Source: Polynucleobacter sp. CS-Odin-A6 (GTDB lineage Bacteria; Pseudomonadota; Gammaproteobacteria; Burkholderiales; Burkholderiaceae). Taken from it: a DNA stretch of 64,000 nucleotides. Every line of letters begins with the position of its first letter. Positions within the stretch are counted from its first letter, which is position 1. The position numbers and the translations under genes are program-made. The notes beneath the pieces are model-generated. The model was not told the origin of the DNA, searched no databases, and saw nothing but the letters and a program-made list of their open reading frames with translations. Positions 9,298 to 18,151 of this stretch are shown in pieces. The stretch lies in contig NZ_JACVPD010000001.1 of NCBI RefSeq assembly GCF_018882095.1, forward strand, positions 496,001-560,000. Direction: 5' to 3'.

Positions 9298-10539
9298 ATG
9301 CGCTTTAAACCCAGTGGCTACACACCCCTCATGCTGATAGCGCAAACTTGCGCTCTACTAGGTTTTGCTTGTTATGCCGTAGTGTTAACGACTTTGCAGG
9401 AAGATTGGCAGCTCAGTAATTTACAGTCTGGATTAATTGCGAGTGCTTTTTTCTTTGGCTATATGTTGATGGTTCCTCTGGCAACGGCACTGACCGACCG
9501 TGTCGACGCGAAAAAGGTGTATCTGGTAGGCGGTCTTTTGGCTACTTGTGGTTTGCTTGGTATGGGCCTCTTGGCCCATAACTTTTGGACTGCCATGATA
9601 TTGATGGCAATCAATGGAGCGGGATTGGCTGGCACCTATATGCCCGGTTTGAAAATTTTGTCTGATCGGATTAAAACGGGTGAGCTCACCAGGCATATCG
9701 CCTTTTACACTGCCTTTTTTGGAATTGGTACCGGCTTTTCTTATTTATGCTCTGGGTGGATATTGGATGCGTTCGGTTGGCGCTATGTATTTGGATTGAT
9801 CGCCTTGGGCCCGTTTACTGCAATGTTGATCGTGCTCCTTTTTATTCCTGCACTCACTCATGAAAAATGGCATGGCCCGGTTCGCATCCGCTTGCACGAT
9901 ATTTTTCCAGTGGATAAATGGCGCTTGGTCTTACAGGATAAAACAGCCTCGGGATTTATTTTTGGCTATACCGCCCACACCATTGAGTTGTTTGCATCCC
10001 GTAGTTGGATAGTAGCCTTTTTTGGCTTTTGCGCTATTGTTTCAGGTGAGGTATTTTTATTGACCGCTACAACACTTGCTGGTGTGATTAATTTTTTTGG
10101 TGTTCCCTCATCCATTTTGGGAAATGAGATCGCTTTAAAAATAGGCCGTCAGAAATGGATCTTTTTTGTCATGCTAGCAAGTGCAGTATTCGGGGTGGCG
10201 CTCGCCCTATCTACAGGACAGCCTTGGTGGTTCATTATTGCTTTGGCAGTAGGGCATACGATCTTCATCATGGCTGATTCTGCTACTTTAACTGCGGGTT
10301 TGGTGGTGAGCGCTCAAGAGAACATCAAAGGTGCTGCCATGGGCCTACATTCCCTCATGGGGTTTGGAGGGGGTTTGTTAGGCCCTGCTATTTTTGGCCT
10401 TGTCCTTGATCTGACGGGGTCACGAGCCTCTACGGTGTCTTGGGTCTGGGCTTATGCCGCTATTGTTATTTGGGGTGTTCTGTTTGTCATTTACGAGTAT
10501 CGTAAAGGCTGGACTGGTAAATCTATCGCACGTCATTAA
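9298..10539 (+). CDS. MFS transporter
   Basis: Inner-membrane carrier of the major facilitator superfamily, 413 residues with about 12 hydrophobic segments. The loop 2-3 motif appears as LATALTDRVDAKKVYLVGG at about residues 60-78. Substrate and direction are unknown. It is on the same strand as the 2OG oxygenase, 52 bases downstream, and converges on the SulP gene with only six bases between the stops. Confidence 0.88.
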   Translation: MRFKPSGYTPLMLIAQTCALLGFACYAVVLTTLQEDWQLSNLQSGLIASAFFFGYMLMVPLATALTDRVDAKKVYLVGGLLATCGLLGMGLLAHNFWTAMILMAINGAGLAGTYMPGLKILSDRIKTGELTRHIAFYTAFFGIGTGFSYLCSGWILDAFGWRYVFGLIALGPFTAMLIVLLFIPALTHEKWHGPVRIRLHDIFPVDKWRLVLQDKTASGFIFGYTAHTIELFASRSWIVAFFGFCAIVSGEVFLLTATTLAGVINFFGVPSSILGNEIALKIGRQKWIFFVMLASAVFGVALALSTGQPWWFIIALAVGHTIFIMADSATLTAGLVVSAQENIKGAAMGLHSLMGFGGGLLGPAIFGLVLDLTGSRASTVSWVWAYAAIVIWGVLFVIYEYRKGWTGKSIARH

Positions 10540-10545
10540 GGTTGC

Positions 10546-12177
10546 CTATTCATTAATGGCAGTGGTAATGCCATTCTGAAGATCTGAATAAATACAATCC
10601 GCTGGTAAGCGCTCAAGCAGTCCACCGCGTATCGCCATCTCATAGGGCTGATGCGCTAGTCCACAAATCATGAGTTTGATGCCTTTTGCTTTGCAGACCT
10701 GCTCGAGTTCAAGGATGGCATCCATGCCAGATACATCAATATAGATGACATTCTTAAGATCGAGTAATAAGGTGTTCGAAGGCAATTCGTTTTCAATGCT
10801 CTCCAGCATTTTGACTGCCCCAAAGAAAATGGCGCCATACATCCGAAATGCAGCAATCTTGCCTTGATGCTGAAGCAGGTCTGGGAAGTCGTTAGTATTT
10901 GCTGATTCATAACGTGACAGACTTGAGATGCGATAGACGAAAGTGATAAATGCTAATAGTAGGCCAACTTGTATCGCAACCGTGAGATCAAGTACGATCG
11001 TGAGAAAAAATACACTCAACATCGTGATACGATAGGGGAGACGAAATTGTTTGAGCTCAAGAAATTTTTTCCATTCACCCATATTCCAAGCAATAAACAT
11101 GAGAATGGCAGCCAGGCTAGCTAAGGGAATATTTGTTGCGAGCGGAGCCCCAAATAAAATAATGACTAGCAATGTAATGGAGTGAACAATGCCGGCGACT
11201 GGTGTAGTTGCTCCGCTTTGTATATTAGTCACTGTTCTAGCAATAGCGCCGGTAGCCGGCATGCCGCCAAAAAATGGCGTTACCAGATTTGCAACACCTT
11301 GAGCCATCAACTCTTGATTAGAGTCATGGCGATCACGAATGAGTCCATCGGCAACCCTTGCACACAAGAGCGATTCAATTGCGCCAAGCAAGGCAAGAGT
11401 AATTGCGGGTGCAATAACAAATTGGGCGGTACTCCAGCTTACCGGGATCCATTCAAAGCTGGGTAAGCCCGATGGAATGCCGCCAAAGCGACTGCCAATA
11501 GTATCTACAGGAAGGTTCAATAAGCTAGTGAGTACAGTGGCTGCAGCCATCGCAATCACTGTTCCTGGAATATGTCTAAGATAAGTAAGTCTTTTTTGAA
11601 ATGTTTTCCAAGCAATCAAGAGAATAAGACTGCCAATCGATAGCATTAAGGCCGCAGGATTAACGGTATCGGCAGCACGATATAGCGTTGCTAGTGTTTG
11701 AAAGAATTCAGCTGGCATCTTAGTAATTTGCAGGCCAAAAAATTCTTTAATTTGAGATAGAGCAATTAGCACGGCGATACCATTGGTAAAGCCAATAATG
11801 ACTGCGACTGGAATAAATCGAATGAGAGTTCCGAGCTGAAAGATTCCCATGAGGAGTAGAAGTATCCCCGACATGGCAGTCGCCAGGAGTAGATTAGCAA
11901 TGCCGTAGTGCTCAACAATGCCATAGACAATGACAATGAATGCGCCTGCGGGACCACCGATTTGTACTCGACTACCACCCAAGACTGAGATAAGCCCTCC
12001 CGCAATGATGGCCGTAAAAATACCTGCTTCAGGAGTGAGTCCGCTAGCAATGGCAAATGCCATTGCCAAAGGTAGTGCAACTATTCCAACCGTAATACCC
12101 GCCATTACATCTTTGCTAAAGAGCGCGCCGTTATAGCCCTTAAAAGAGTCGAGCAGCTTTAGATGAAAGAAATTCAT
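10546..12177 (-). CDS. SulP-family anion transporter with STAS domain
   Basis: Inner-membrane anion permease, 543 residues: a hydrophobic SulP core (about residues 20-420) and a C-terminal cytoplasmic STAS domain (about 440-540) containing LLLDLKNVIYIDVSGMDA. Family members carry sulfate, bicarbonate or dicarboxylates, and sequence reading alone does not separate these. DUF2177 lies 13 bases upstream on the same strand and is probably co-transcribed. Confidence 0.9.
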   Translation of the reverse strand: MNFFHLKLLDSFKGYNGALFSKDVMAGITVGIVALPLAMAFAIASGLTPEAGIFTAIIAGGLISVLGGSRVQIGGPAGAFIVIVYGIVEHYGIANLLLATAMSGILLLLMGIFQLGTLIRFIPVAVIIGFTNGIAVLIALSQIKEFFGLQITKMPAEFFQTLATLYRAADTVNPAALMLSIGSLILLIAWKTFQKRLTYLRHIPGTVIAMAAATVLTSLLNLPVDTIGSRFGGIPSGLPSFEWIPVSWSTAQFVIAPAITLALLGAIESLLCARVADGLIRDRHDSNQELMAQGVANLVTPFFGGMPATGAIARTVTNIQSGATTPVAGIVHSITLLVIILFGAPLATNIPLASLAAILMFIAWNMGEWKKFLELKQFRLPYRITMLSVFFLTIVLDLTVAIQVGLLLAFITFVYRISSLSRYESANTNDFPDLLQHQGKIAAFRMYGAIFFGAVKMLESIENELPSNTLLLDLKNVIYIDVSGMDAILELEQVCKAKGIKLMICGLAHQPYEMAIRGGLLERLPADCIYSDLQNGITTAINE

Positions 12178-12190
12178 CTACAGTAGGCCC

Positions 12191-12592
12191 TTACGCCATC
12201 CGACTGCCAACCCAGTAGGCAAGAGTGGCGGAGAATGCGGTAACTAAAGATCCCCAGGCAATATCTATAAATGCCAGTCGAACCGGAAAGTCACGAACGA
12301 CTGCCAAATTCGTCAGGTCGTAAGTCATGTAGCAAAAGAAGCCAAACAGGGCGCCATATTGCGCTGCATAAATCCAGGACTGTTTGGAAATCGCTGGAAT
12401 AACCACAAAAATTGCCGTGCCAAGTGCGTACAACAGATAAAAGCCTAATCCAGCCAGCAACTTGGGCTCGGTGGCCATGAGCGATCCCATATCGTCACGG
12501 TAAAGATTCTTAGCAATACCAAGTAGCCAAATTAAATCTATTACGAGCAGAGAGATGAGAAACGAAAAATACACCGCTAAGTATTTGAGCAT
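12191..12592 (-). CDS. DUF2177 family membrane protein
   Basis: A 133-residue integral membrane protein with about four hydrophobic segments and the pattern typical of DUF2177 (LIWLLGIAKNLYRDD near residues 22-36, and GFFCYMTYDLTNLAVVRDFP near 83-102). No function is established. A good ribosome site (AAAGGAGA) precedes the ATG. It is the first gene of a probable two-gene unit with the SulP transporter and diverges from the universal stress protein gene, so the 88-base gap probably carries promoters for both. Confidence 0.85.
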   Translation of the reverse strand: MLKYLAVYFSFLISLLVIDLIWLLGIAKNLYRDDMGSLMATEPKLLAGLGFYLLYALGTAIFVVIPAISKQSWIYAAQYGALFGFFCYMTYDLTNLAVVRDFPVRLAFIDIAWGSLVTAFSATLAYWVGSRMA

Positions 12593-12680
12593 TGAAATCT
12601 CCTTTTTATGCCTTTACAAGTAGATAATTAGGATTATGATGGATTGAAGCATCTTGGTGTTTAATTTAATAGGAGTCAAT

Positions 12681-13121
12681 ATGTTCCAGCACTTATTAGT
12701 ACCAGTTGATGGTTCGGATGTCAGTAAAAAGTCTCTCAAGAAAGTAGCTGAGCTTGCCAAGGCCGATAAAGCTGCTGTGACATTGGTGTACGTCTCCGAT
12801 CCAATGCCGCCGATGGTGTATTCCGACAGCACAATGGGCTACGGCATCTCCCAAAAAGACCATAAGAAGGTCTGTGAGGCCTATGCTGCTGATGTCTTTA
12901 AAAAAGCGACGGTTGCCTTGGGTTCAGGCATTAAATCAAACACCTTACATATTGGTAACAGTAATTTAGCTGAAGGTATTTTGGATGGCGCCAAGAAGGC
13001 GAAGGCAGATGTGATTGTTATGGCTTCACACAAGCGTACTGGTATCAAAGGTATTTTATTGGGTAGCGAAGCGCATGAGGTGATTTTGCATTCGAAGTTG
13101 CCAGTATTAATTCTAGGCTAA
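12681..13121 (+). CDS. Universal stress protein (UspA family)
   Basis: Small cytosolic nucleotide-binding stress protein of 146 residues. The N-terminus FQHLLVPVDGSD and the C-terminal ATP-binding pattern (ASHKRTGIKGILLGSEAHEV) are typical. I chose ATG 12681 because AGGAGT sits five bases before it. An upstream in-frame start at 12654 would add nine residues that do not fit the family. A strong hairpin terminator follows. Confidence 0.93.
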   Translation: MFQHLLVPVDGSDVSKKSLKKVAELAKADKAAVTLVYVSDPMPPMVYSDSTMGYGISQKDHKKVCEAYAADVFKKATVALGSGIKSNTLHIGNSNLAEGILDGAKKAKADVIVMASHKRTGIKGILLGSEAHEVILHSKLPVLILG

Positions 13122-13133
13122 ATAAAATAGTAT

Positions 13134-13175
13134 CAAACAATAAAGGAGTCCTATGGACCTCTTTATTGTTTCTTT
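13134..13175. terminator. Bidirectional hairpin terminator between usp and the M23 gene
   Basis: The arms AAACAATAAAG (13135-13145) and CTTTATTGTTT (13161-13171) pair perfectly over 11 bp, and TCC/GGA extends the stem inside. A T-rich stretch follows on the plus strand and an A-rich one precedes it. It lies between two convergent genes and probably serves both. Confidence 0.75.
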
Positions 13176-13222
13176 ATTGCTATCAGACGCTCCACTATAT
13201 TTTCAGTTACCCCTAACTACTC

Positions 13223-14701
13223 TCAGTTATTTGGGGGCGTGCCCAGCAATAAAATCTCTCTGGTGAGTAACCCGCTGTCGCTATTGCGCATGTTCCACAA
13301 ATCCAATTGTGTTTTTGAGCTGTAGGGATCGATGTAGACACCATCTTTTCTTAATTCAAAATGTAGGTGTGGACCTGTCGAGCGTCCGGTCGAGCCAACA
13401 TAGCCAATCTCTAATCCACGTCTTATCTCGTTACCCACTTCTAGTTCTACGTTGTAGTTGCTTAAATGAGCGTAGTAGGTGCGGTAATTCCCAGGGTGCT
13501 CCAGAATGATCAGATTTCCAAAGGCGCCACTGTAGCCGAGATGGACTACTTTGCCGGTAGCAACACTAAAGATAGGTGTTCCGATAGGGGCTGCGTAATC
13601 AATGCCCATATGGGCTCGATAGCGTTGTTTGGTTGCTGCAGCGGGTGTAGCCGCTTTTTTTGCGGGCGCTATTTTTTTACTTGAAGCTCGCACGCTGCCT
13701 ACCCCTCGTGAGATGCGTCGATAACTGAGGGGGTTGGTCCAGAAGGTGCGCTCAATGGATTCTCCGGTACTGGTATAGAAGCCTCCCGGAATGTCATTGC
13801 GCTCAACCCAAAATGCGCTGGAAAATACTTCCTTAGATGCGGGATCAATAATTTCTGCTGCCCAAATTTGTGCCCAACGCTCTTTGTCACCAAAATCAAC
13901 AATCAGGCGAACAATGCTATTCGTATTTTCAAGGGCATTATTTTCTTCCGGATAAATTTGTTTAATCACGGAATTTAATTCCCAAATTAACTCTACCGGT
14001 AATTTATCTCCTACCTTTTTAGGGTCATATAACACATCACTGAGCTTTAGCTGTACTTCAGTAAAACGCTTGGATTCGTCTTTTAAGTAGTCTTGCTGAA
14101 GGAGGAAGCTACCTGCAGCCGAAGGAGTAAATGTCCAAACCTCTGTCTTGGCATCCTGTAAGGGACCATTCATTATGCTCAGTGATTCAAAGCGATTGCG
14201 ACTGCCTAGGGCTAAGGCGAACGGAATACAGCTACCACGCATACGTTCAAAAAAGCCTTTCGTCTGGGCTCTGAAAAAGTCGCTGAAATTACGATCTTCT
14301 AAGCCGATATTAGCCGGTAGATTTTCTTCATTGAAACTACGACGGATGCAACCTCGTTGAACGCGGTAGTCGAGATTTTCTCCGCTGTCATTGGTATGTT
14401 CGCCATCGAGCCTTTTGAAAAGATTGGGATCAAGGCTCAGATTCTTTGAGGCTTTATTGATTAAGCTGTCTTTAAACTTAATGCCAGACTGATTGCTGCT
14501 TGTAGCAGTAGTCTTTTGTTTGACCTTTGGCGTCTTATTCGTTTTATTAATTTGACTAGCTTGTTGCGCTTGTGTGTTTGAGGTGAAAGAAAGCACTGTT
14601 AATACCATTAGCGTAATCAGGGAGAGCCCAATTAATTGCTTGGCTTTATTCAGCCAGTAAGGCTGTTGGCTTGATTTTTTCTTCACAGCCCAATTATCCA
14701 A
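13223..14701 (-). CDS. M23-family (LytM domain) peptidoglycan endopeptidase
   Basis: Envelope-anchored zinc metallopeptidase of 492 residues. A membrane segment near residues 25-43 is followed by a long periplasmic region without a motif I know, then a C-terminal LytM domain with zinc ligands His364, Asp368 (HMGID) and His447 (HLHFE) plus His412 (AHLS). All key residues are present, so it should be an active cell-wall hydrolase. The start is uncertain: the longest frame begins with TTG 14701, and GTG 14686 is an alternative; neither has a clear ribosome site. Confidence 0.88.
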   Translation of the reverse strand: MDNWAVKKKSSQQPYWLNKAKQLIGLSLITLMVLTVLSFTSNTQAQQASQINKTNKTPKVKQKTTATSSNQSGIKFKDSLINKASKNLSLDPNLFKRLDGEHTNDSGENLDYRVQRGCIRRSFNEENLPANIGLEDRNFSDFFRAQTKGFFERMRGSCIPFALALGSRNRFESLSIMNGPLQDAKTEVWTFTPSAAGSFLLQQDYLKDESKRFTEVQLKLSDVLYDPKKVGDKLPVELIWELNSVIKQIYPEENNALENTNSIVRLIVDFGDKERWAQIWAAEIIDPASKEVFSSAFWVERNDIPGGFYTSTGESIERTFWTNPLSYRRISRGVGSVRASSKKIAPAKKAATPAAATKQRYRAHMGIDYAAPIGTPIFSVATGKVVHLGYSGAFGNLIILEHPGNYRTYYAHLSNYNVELEVGNEIRRGLEIGYVGSTGRSTGPHLHFELRKDGVYIDPYSSKTQLDLWNMRNSDSGLLTREILLLGTPPNN

Positions 14702-14817
14702 TATTGTTGCCGGGTAATTCGATATTTATGTTGTAACGCAGCAATGTTCTATTGAAGTGGGTCAAGAAAAGTGACAAAAGTTCTAGATACAATCATTTTT
14801 TGAGTTAAGGAGGTCAT

Positions 14818-15951
14818 ATGCCCATAATTGAATCAGTATCCGTCGCAGCAGTCGCAGTTCCTTTAGACAAGGTCACCTCTTTTTCTACTCGCACCGTTTC
14901 AGAGCGACACTATTGCTTAGTAAAGGTACGCGGCAAAGATGGTAATGAGGGTGTTGGTTTCTGCTATGTTGGGAGTGCTGGCGGAGACATCGCCAAAATC
15001 GCTGTAGAGCAATTACTCGCACCAAAACTCATTGGTCAAAATAGCCACCGCAGCGAAGGTTTGTGGATGGAGATGTATAACGAGTCAATTCTGCAGGGGC
15101 GTGCAGGTGCGGTCATGCGCGGAATTTCGATTTTGGATACGGCGCTTTGGGATTTAAATGCCCGTGCCGCTAATTTACCACTGCATCAATACTTGGGATC
15201 GGTTGTGGATGATCGCGTTCCAGCCTATGCCAGTGGTGGCTACTATCTAGATGGAAAAACACCTGCTAAGTTAGGTAAGGAGATGGAGTCTTACGTTAAA
15301 CAGGGCTTTAAGGCCGTCAAAATGAAAGTAGGACGTCTCTCGCCAAGAGAGGAAGAGGCACGCGTCAAGGCTGCCCGTAAGGCGGTAGGCGAGGATGTTT
15401 TGCTAACGTTAGATGCAAACAATGCTTGGCGGGATTTACCTACTGCTCTGGAATACATTCGTCGCTTTGAGGCCTACAACCCTTATTGGATTGAGGAGCC
15501 TTTTTCTCCAGACGCTATTGATTTGCATGCAGCATTAGCTCGCCAAACCAAAATCAATGTGGCGACTGGTGAGATGGAGGCGGGGCGCTGGCGTTTTAGG
15601 GAGTTAATCGATGCTGGCGGCGCAGCCATTCTGCAATCAGATGCAGCAGTATGCGGCGGCATAACAGAATGGCGCCGCATCTCAGCTTATGCAGACCTAA
15701 AGGGTGTGATTGTTTGTCCGCACTGGATGCACGACTTACATGCTCCTCTGGTAGCCGCCACTCCGAATGCCCGTTTTGTCGAGTTTTTCTTAGATGATCA
15801 GGTCTTGAACTTCCGCAGATTGATTAACAAGCAGCTCACCTTCAAGAATGGTGATTTAATCTTGCATCAAACTCCAGGTTTAGGCTTTGAATTTGATGAG
15901 GCAGCGATTAAGAAATATGCAGGTAAGGCAGCTTGGACAAAAATTGTCTAG
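14818..15951 (+). CDS. Enolase superfamily (mandelate racemase/muconate lactonizing type) enzyme
   Basis: Cytosolic Mg-dependent enzyme of 377 residues, probably an acid-sugar dehydratase or racemase. Visible are the KxK motif (Lys168 and Lys170), metal ligands Asp199 (LDANN), Glu226/227 (EEPF) and Glu252 (TGEME), and a C-terminal His302/His305 region (CPHWMHD). A near-perfect ribosome site (TAAGGAGGT) stands six bases before the ATG. The exact substrate is unknown. It sits beside a TRAP transporter and a DHDPS-family lyase, which supports a role in sugar-acid or hydroxy-acid use. Confidence 0.88.
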   Translation: MPIIESVSVAAVAVPLDKVTSFSTRTVSERHYCLVKVRGKDGNEGVGFCYVGSAGGDIAKIAVEQLLAPKLIGQNSHRSEGLWMEMYNESILQGRAGAVMRGISILDTALWDLNARAANLPLHQYLGSVVDDRVPAYASGGYYLDGKTPAKLGKEMESYVKQGFKAVKMKVGRLSPREEEARVKAARKAVGEDVLLTLDANNAWRDLPTALEYIRRFEAYNPYWIEEPFSPDAIDLHAALARQTKINVATGEMEAGRWRFRELIDAGGAAILQSDAAVCGGITEWRRISAYADLKGVIVCPHWMHDLHAPLVAATPNARFVEFFLDDQVLNFRRLINKQLTFKNGDLILHQTPGLGFEFDEAAIKKYAGKAAWTKIV

Positions 15952-15984
15952 AGGATTCATTTAATGACTGAGTAGCTTCTAGTG

Positions 15985-16020
15985 AAAAATAATCCCGCTC
16001 ATGTGCGGGATTATTTTTTT
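15985..16020 (+). terminator. Intrinsic terminator after the enolase-superfamily gene
   Basis: A perfect 11-bp stem, AATAATCCCGC (15988-15998) with GCGGGATTATT (16005-16015), has a six-base loop and runs into a T tract. An A tract precedes it, so it may also stop transcription leftward. Confidence 0.85.
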
Positions 16021-16065
16021 TGGTTCGTTTGCCTTACTGCTTTAACAGTAGTGCCTCAACAGCAC

Positions 16066-18078
16066 TTAACTGGATCGAGGATGTAATTTGAAGTGGGTAA
16101 TGGATTGGGTGATCAGCACTAAACCAAAGCCAACAAACCCAATCAGATCTGCCTCAGTCGATGGGTAGGCAAGTGCAACACCTGCGATCACCATAATGAC
16201 GCGCTCAAAGGTTTTTGTTTTCTCAATAAACCAACCTTGAAGACCGCCAGCTAAGCAGATAATGCCAATCACCGCTGTAAATGAAACCCAAGCAATTTGC
16301 ATCCAATCAGCATTCTCTAGAGCGGTTGTTGAGCCCATCAAGAGTAGGCTAACGCCCGACTTATCGAGCACAAACATGAAGGGCACCAAAATGGCAGGAG
16401 CTACGTACTTCCAAGTTTGTAAGGTTGTTTTATAGGGATTGCCTTTACAAATCGCCGCTGCCGCAAAAGGGGAGAGGGCTGTTGGAGGGGACACCTCTGA
16501 GAGTACGGCGTAATAAAAGATGAACATATGGGCGGCAAATTCTGGCACACCGAGGTTAATCAGGGCAGGCGCTGCGATCACGGCACAGATGATGTAGGAG
16601 GCGGTGACAGGAACCGCAAGACCGACTACCCAGACTACCAATCCGGTAAAAATCGCCGTGAGTAATAGTGAGCCACCCGCATATTGAATCACGATAGAAC
16701 TGAACTTCAAGCCCAGGCCAGTCAAGGTCACTGTGCCTACGATTAGCCCTGCACCGGCACAGGTGACGGCAATCGCCAGTACGCCAGTAGATCCGGATGC
16801 AAGGGCTTTAGTGAGATTGGAGTTATAGAGGCCTGAAAATATTTTCTCTTTGCCTTGGAACCATTCCCAGGGAATGATGGCAGTATCACGGCGTAGCATG
16901 CTGGACAGCGCTGACACCACAGTTGCCCAGAACACTGACATCACTGGCGAGAAACCAAATAGCATAAATACGACGATCGAAATCAGGGAGAAGAAATGGA
17001 ACCAATATTTTTTAGTGAGTTGCCAAGCACTTTCGGCAGCCTTGAATTGGATATTCTTCATGCCATATTTGCGCACGTCGATTTCTACCATGACCAGTAA
17101 GCCAAGGTAAAACAGAATCGTTGGGATCGTTGCCATCAGCAACACATCTAAGTAAGAAATCTTCAGGAAGTCAGCAATCAAGAATGCTGCTGCACCTAGA
17201 ACGGGAGGAGAGATGATGGCGCCTAAACCACCAGCCGCCAATAAACCACCAGCCGCATTTTTCTCGTAACCCACTTTTTCAAGCATCGGCGCTGCTACAG
17301 AGCCGACAGTGACCGTAGTGGCGACACCAGACCCTGAAGGACCACCCAATAAAAACGAGGAGAGCACAATGGTTCTGCCAACACCAGAGGATTTACCGCC
17401 CATGGCGGCAAAAGAGAAGTCGATAAAGAATTTACCTGCCCCAGTGAATTGTAGAAAGGCACCAAAAATAGTAAAGAGAATGATCAGGGTTGCTGAAACA
17501 TCCACCGCCGTGCCATAAATGCCCTCAAGGGTCATGTACATATAGCCCACTAAGCGGTCGAGACCATAGCCTTTGTGCGTCCATGGTGCTGGCAAATAGT
17601 TACCAAACAGGGCGTATAGCAAGAATAAAGCGGTTACGACAACTAAGACCATGCCATTAGTTCTGCGAACACTTTCTAAAATCAAGGCAATGAGGAAGAC
17701 GCCAACCATCACATCGGTTGAATTTGGGGCAGTATTGCGATCAAACAGATCATCCCCACCGCTCAAGATGTAATAGGCAACAGCGACAGATCCTATTGCA
17801 AACAAGATATCCCACCACATCAAGCGGTTTTTAAACCGGGCTGCAATTGGAAAGCTGAGGAAAACTAAGAACAGTACTAAGGCGACGTGGATTACACGTA
17901 GCTGCTGGGTTGGAACAATGGAGTACGCGGCATATAGGTGAAAGAGTGACATGCCAACAGCCACTAGGGTAATAAACTTCGCCAGGAGACCTTTGTAGTC
18001 ATTGGAGTCGCCCTCTTCTTGCTTAATGAAGGCATCTAATTTTTCTTGAGTTTCGTTGTCAATTACCGCTTGCGTCAT
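16066..18078 (-). CDS. TRAP transporter fused permease (TAXI type)
   Basis: Large inner-membrane protein of 670 residues with more than a dozen hydrophobic segments. Fused TRAP permeases join the small (Q) and large (M) subunits in one chain and usually work with TAXI binding proteins. The stretch GGPSGSGVATTVTVGSVAAPMLEKVGY, within about residues 240-270, is the conserved DctM-like core. A TAXI protein is encoded directly upstream, completing the transporter. It is expected to be a sodium- or proton-driven importer of organic acids. A hairpin separates it from the binding-protein gene. Confidence 0.92.
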   Translation of the reverse strand: MTQAVIDNETQEKLDAFIKQEEGDSNDYKGLLAKFITLVAVGMSLFHLYAAYSIVPTQQLRVIHVALVLFLVFLSFPIAARFKNRLMWWDILFAIGSVAVAYYILSGGDDLFDRNTAPNSTDVMVGVFLIALILESVRRTNGMVLVVVTALFLLYALFGNYLPAPWTHKGYGLDRLVGYMYMTLEGIYGTAVDVSATLIILFTIFGAFLQFTGAGKFFIDFSFAAMGGKSSGVGRTIVLSSFLLGGPSGSGVATTVTVGSVAAPMLEKVGYEKNAAGGLLAAGGLGAIISPPVLGAAAFLIADFLKISYLDVLLMATIPTILFYLGLLVMVEIDVRKYGMKNIQFKAAESAWQLTKKYWFHFFSLISIVVFMLFGFSPVMSVFWATVVSALSSMLRRDTAIIPWEWFQGKEKIFSGLYNSNLTKALASGSTGVLAIAVTCAGAGLIVGTVTLTGLGLKFSSIVIQYAGGSLLLTAIFTGLVVWVVGLAVPVTASYIICAVIAAPALINLGVPEFAAHMFIFYYAVLSEVSPPTALSPFAAAAICKGNPYKTTLQTWKYVAPAILVPFMFVLDKSGVSLLLMGSTTALENADWMQIAWVSFTAVIGIICLAGGLQGWFIEKTKTFERVIMVIAGVALAYPSTEADLIGFVGFGLVLITQSITHFKLHPRSS

Positions 18079-18107
18079 GTCACTGCCTATGGTTATTTAC
18101 TGCTGTA

Positions 18108-18142
18108 AATAAAAACTCAGGAGTGCTTTGCAGGCACCCCTG
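18108..18142 (-). terminator. Intercistronic hairpin between TAXI binding protein and TRAP permease
   Basis: On the minus strand CAGGGGTGC and GCACTCCTG form a 9-bp stem with one G-U pair and a seven-base loop, followed by AGTTTTTATTT. It lies between the binding-protein stop and the permease start. It could be a partial terminator or an mRNA 3' stabiliser that keeps binding protein in excess over permease. Confidence 0.65.
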
Positions 18143-18151
18143 TTGTTGCTA

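Noticed and set aside
13153-13266. A 37-codon frame with a good-looking ribosome site (AAGGAG) and ATG after the universal stress protein gene
   Set aside because: The ribosome site and start codon are part of the terminator stem, and the frame runs antisense into the end of the M23 gene.
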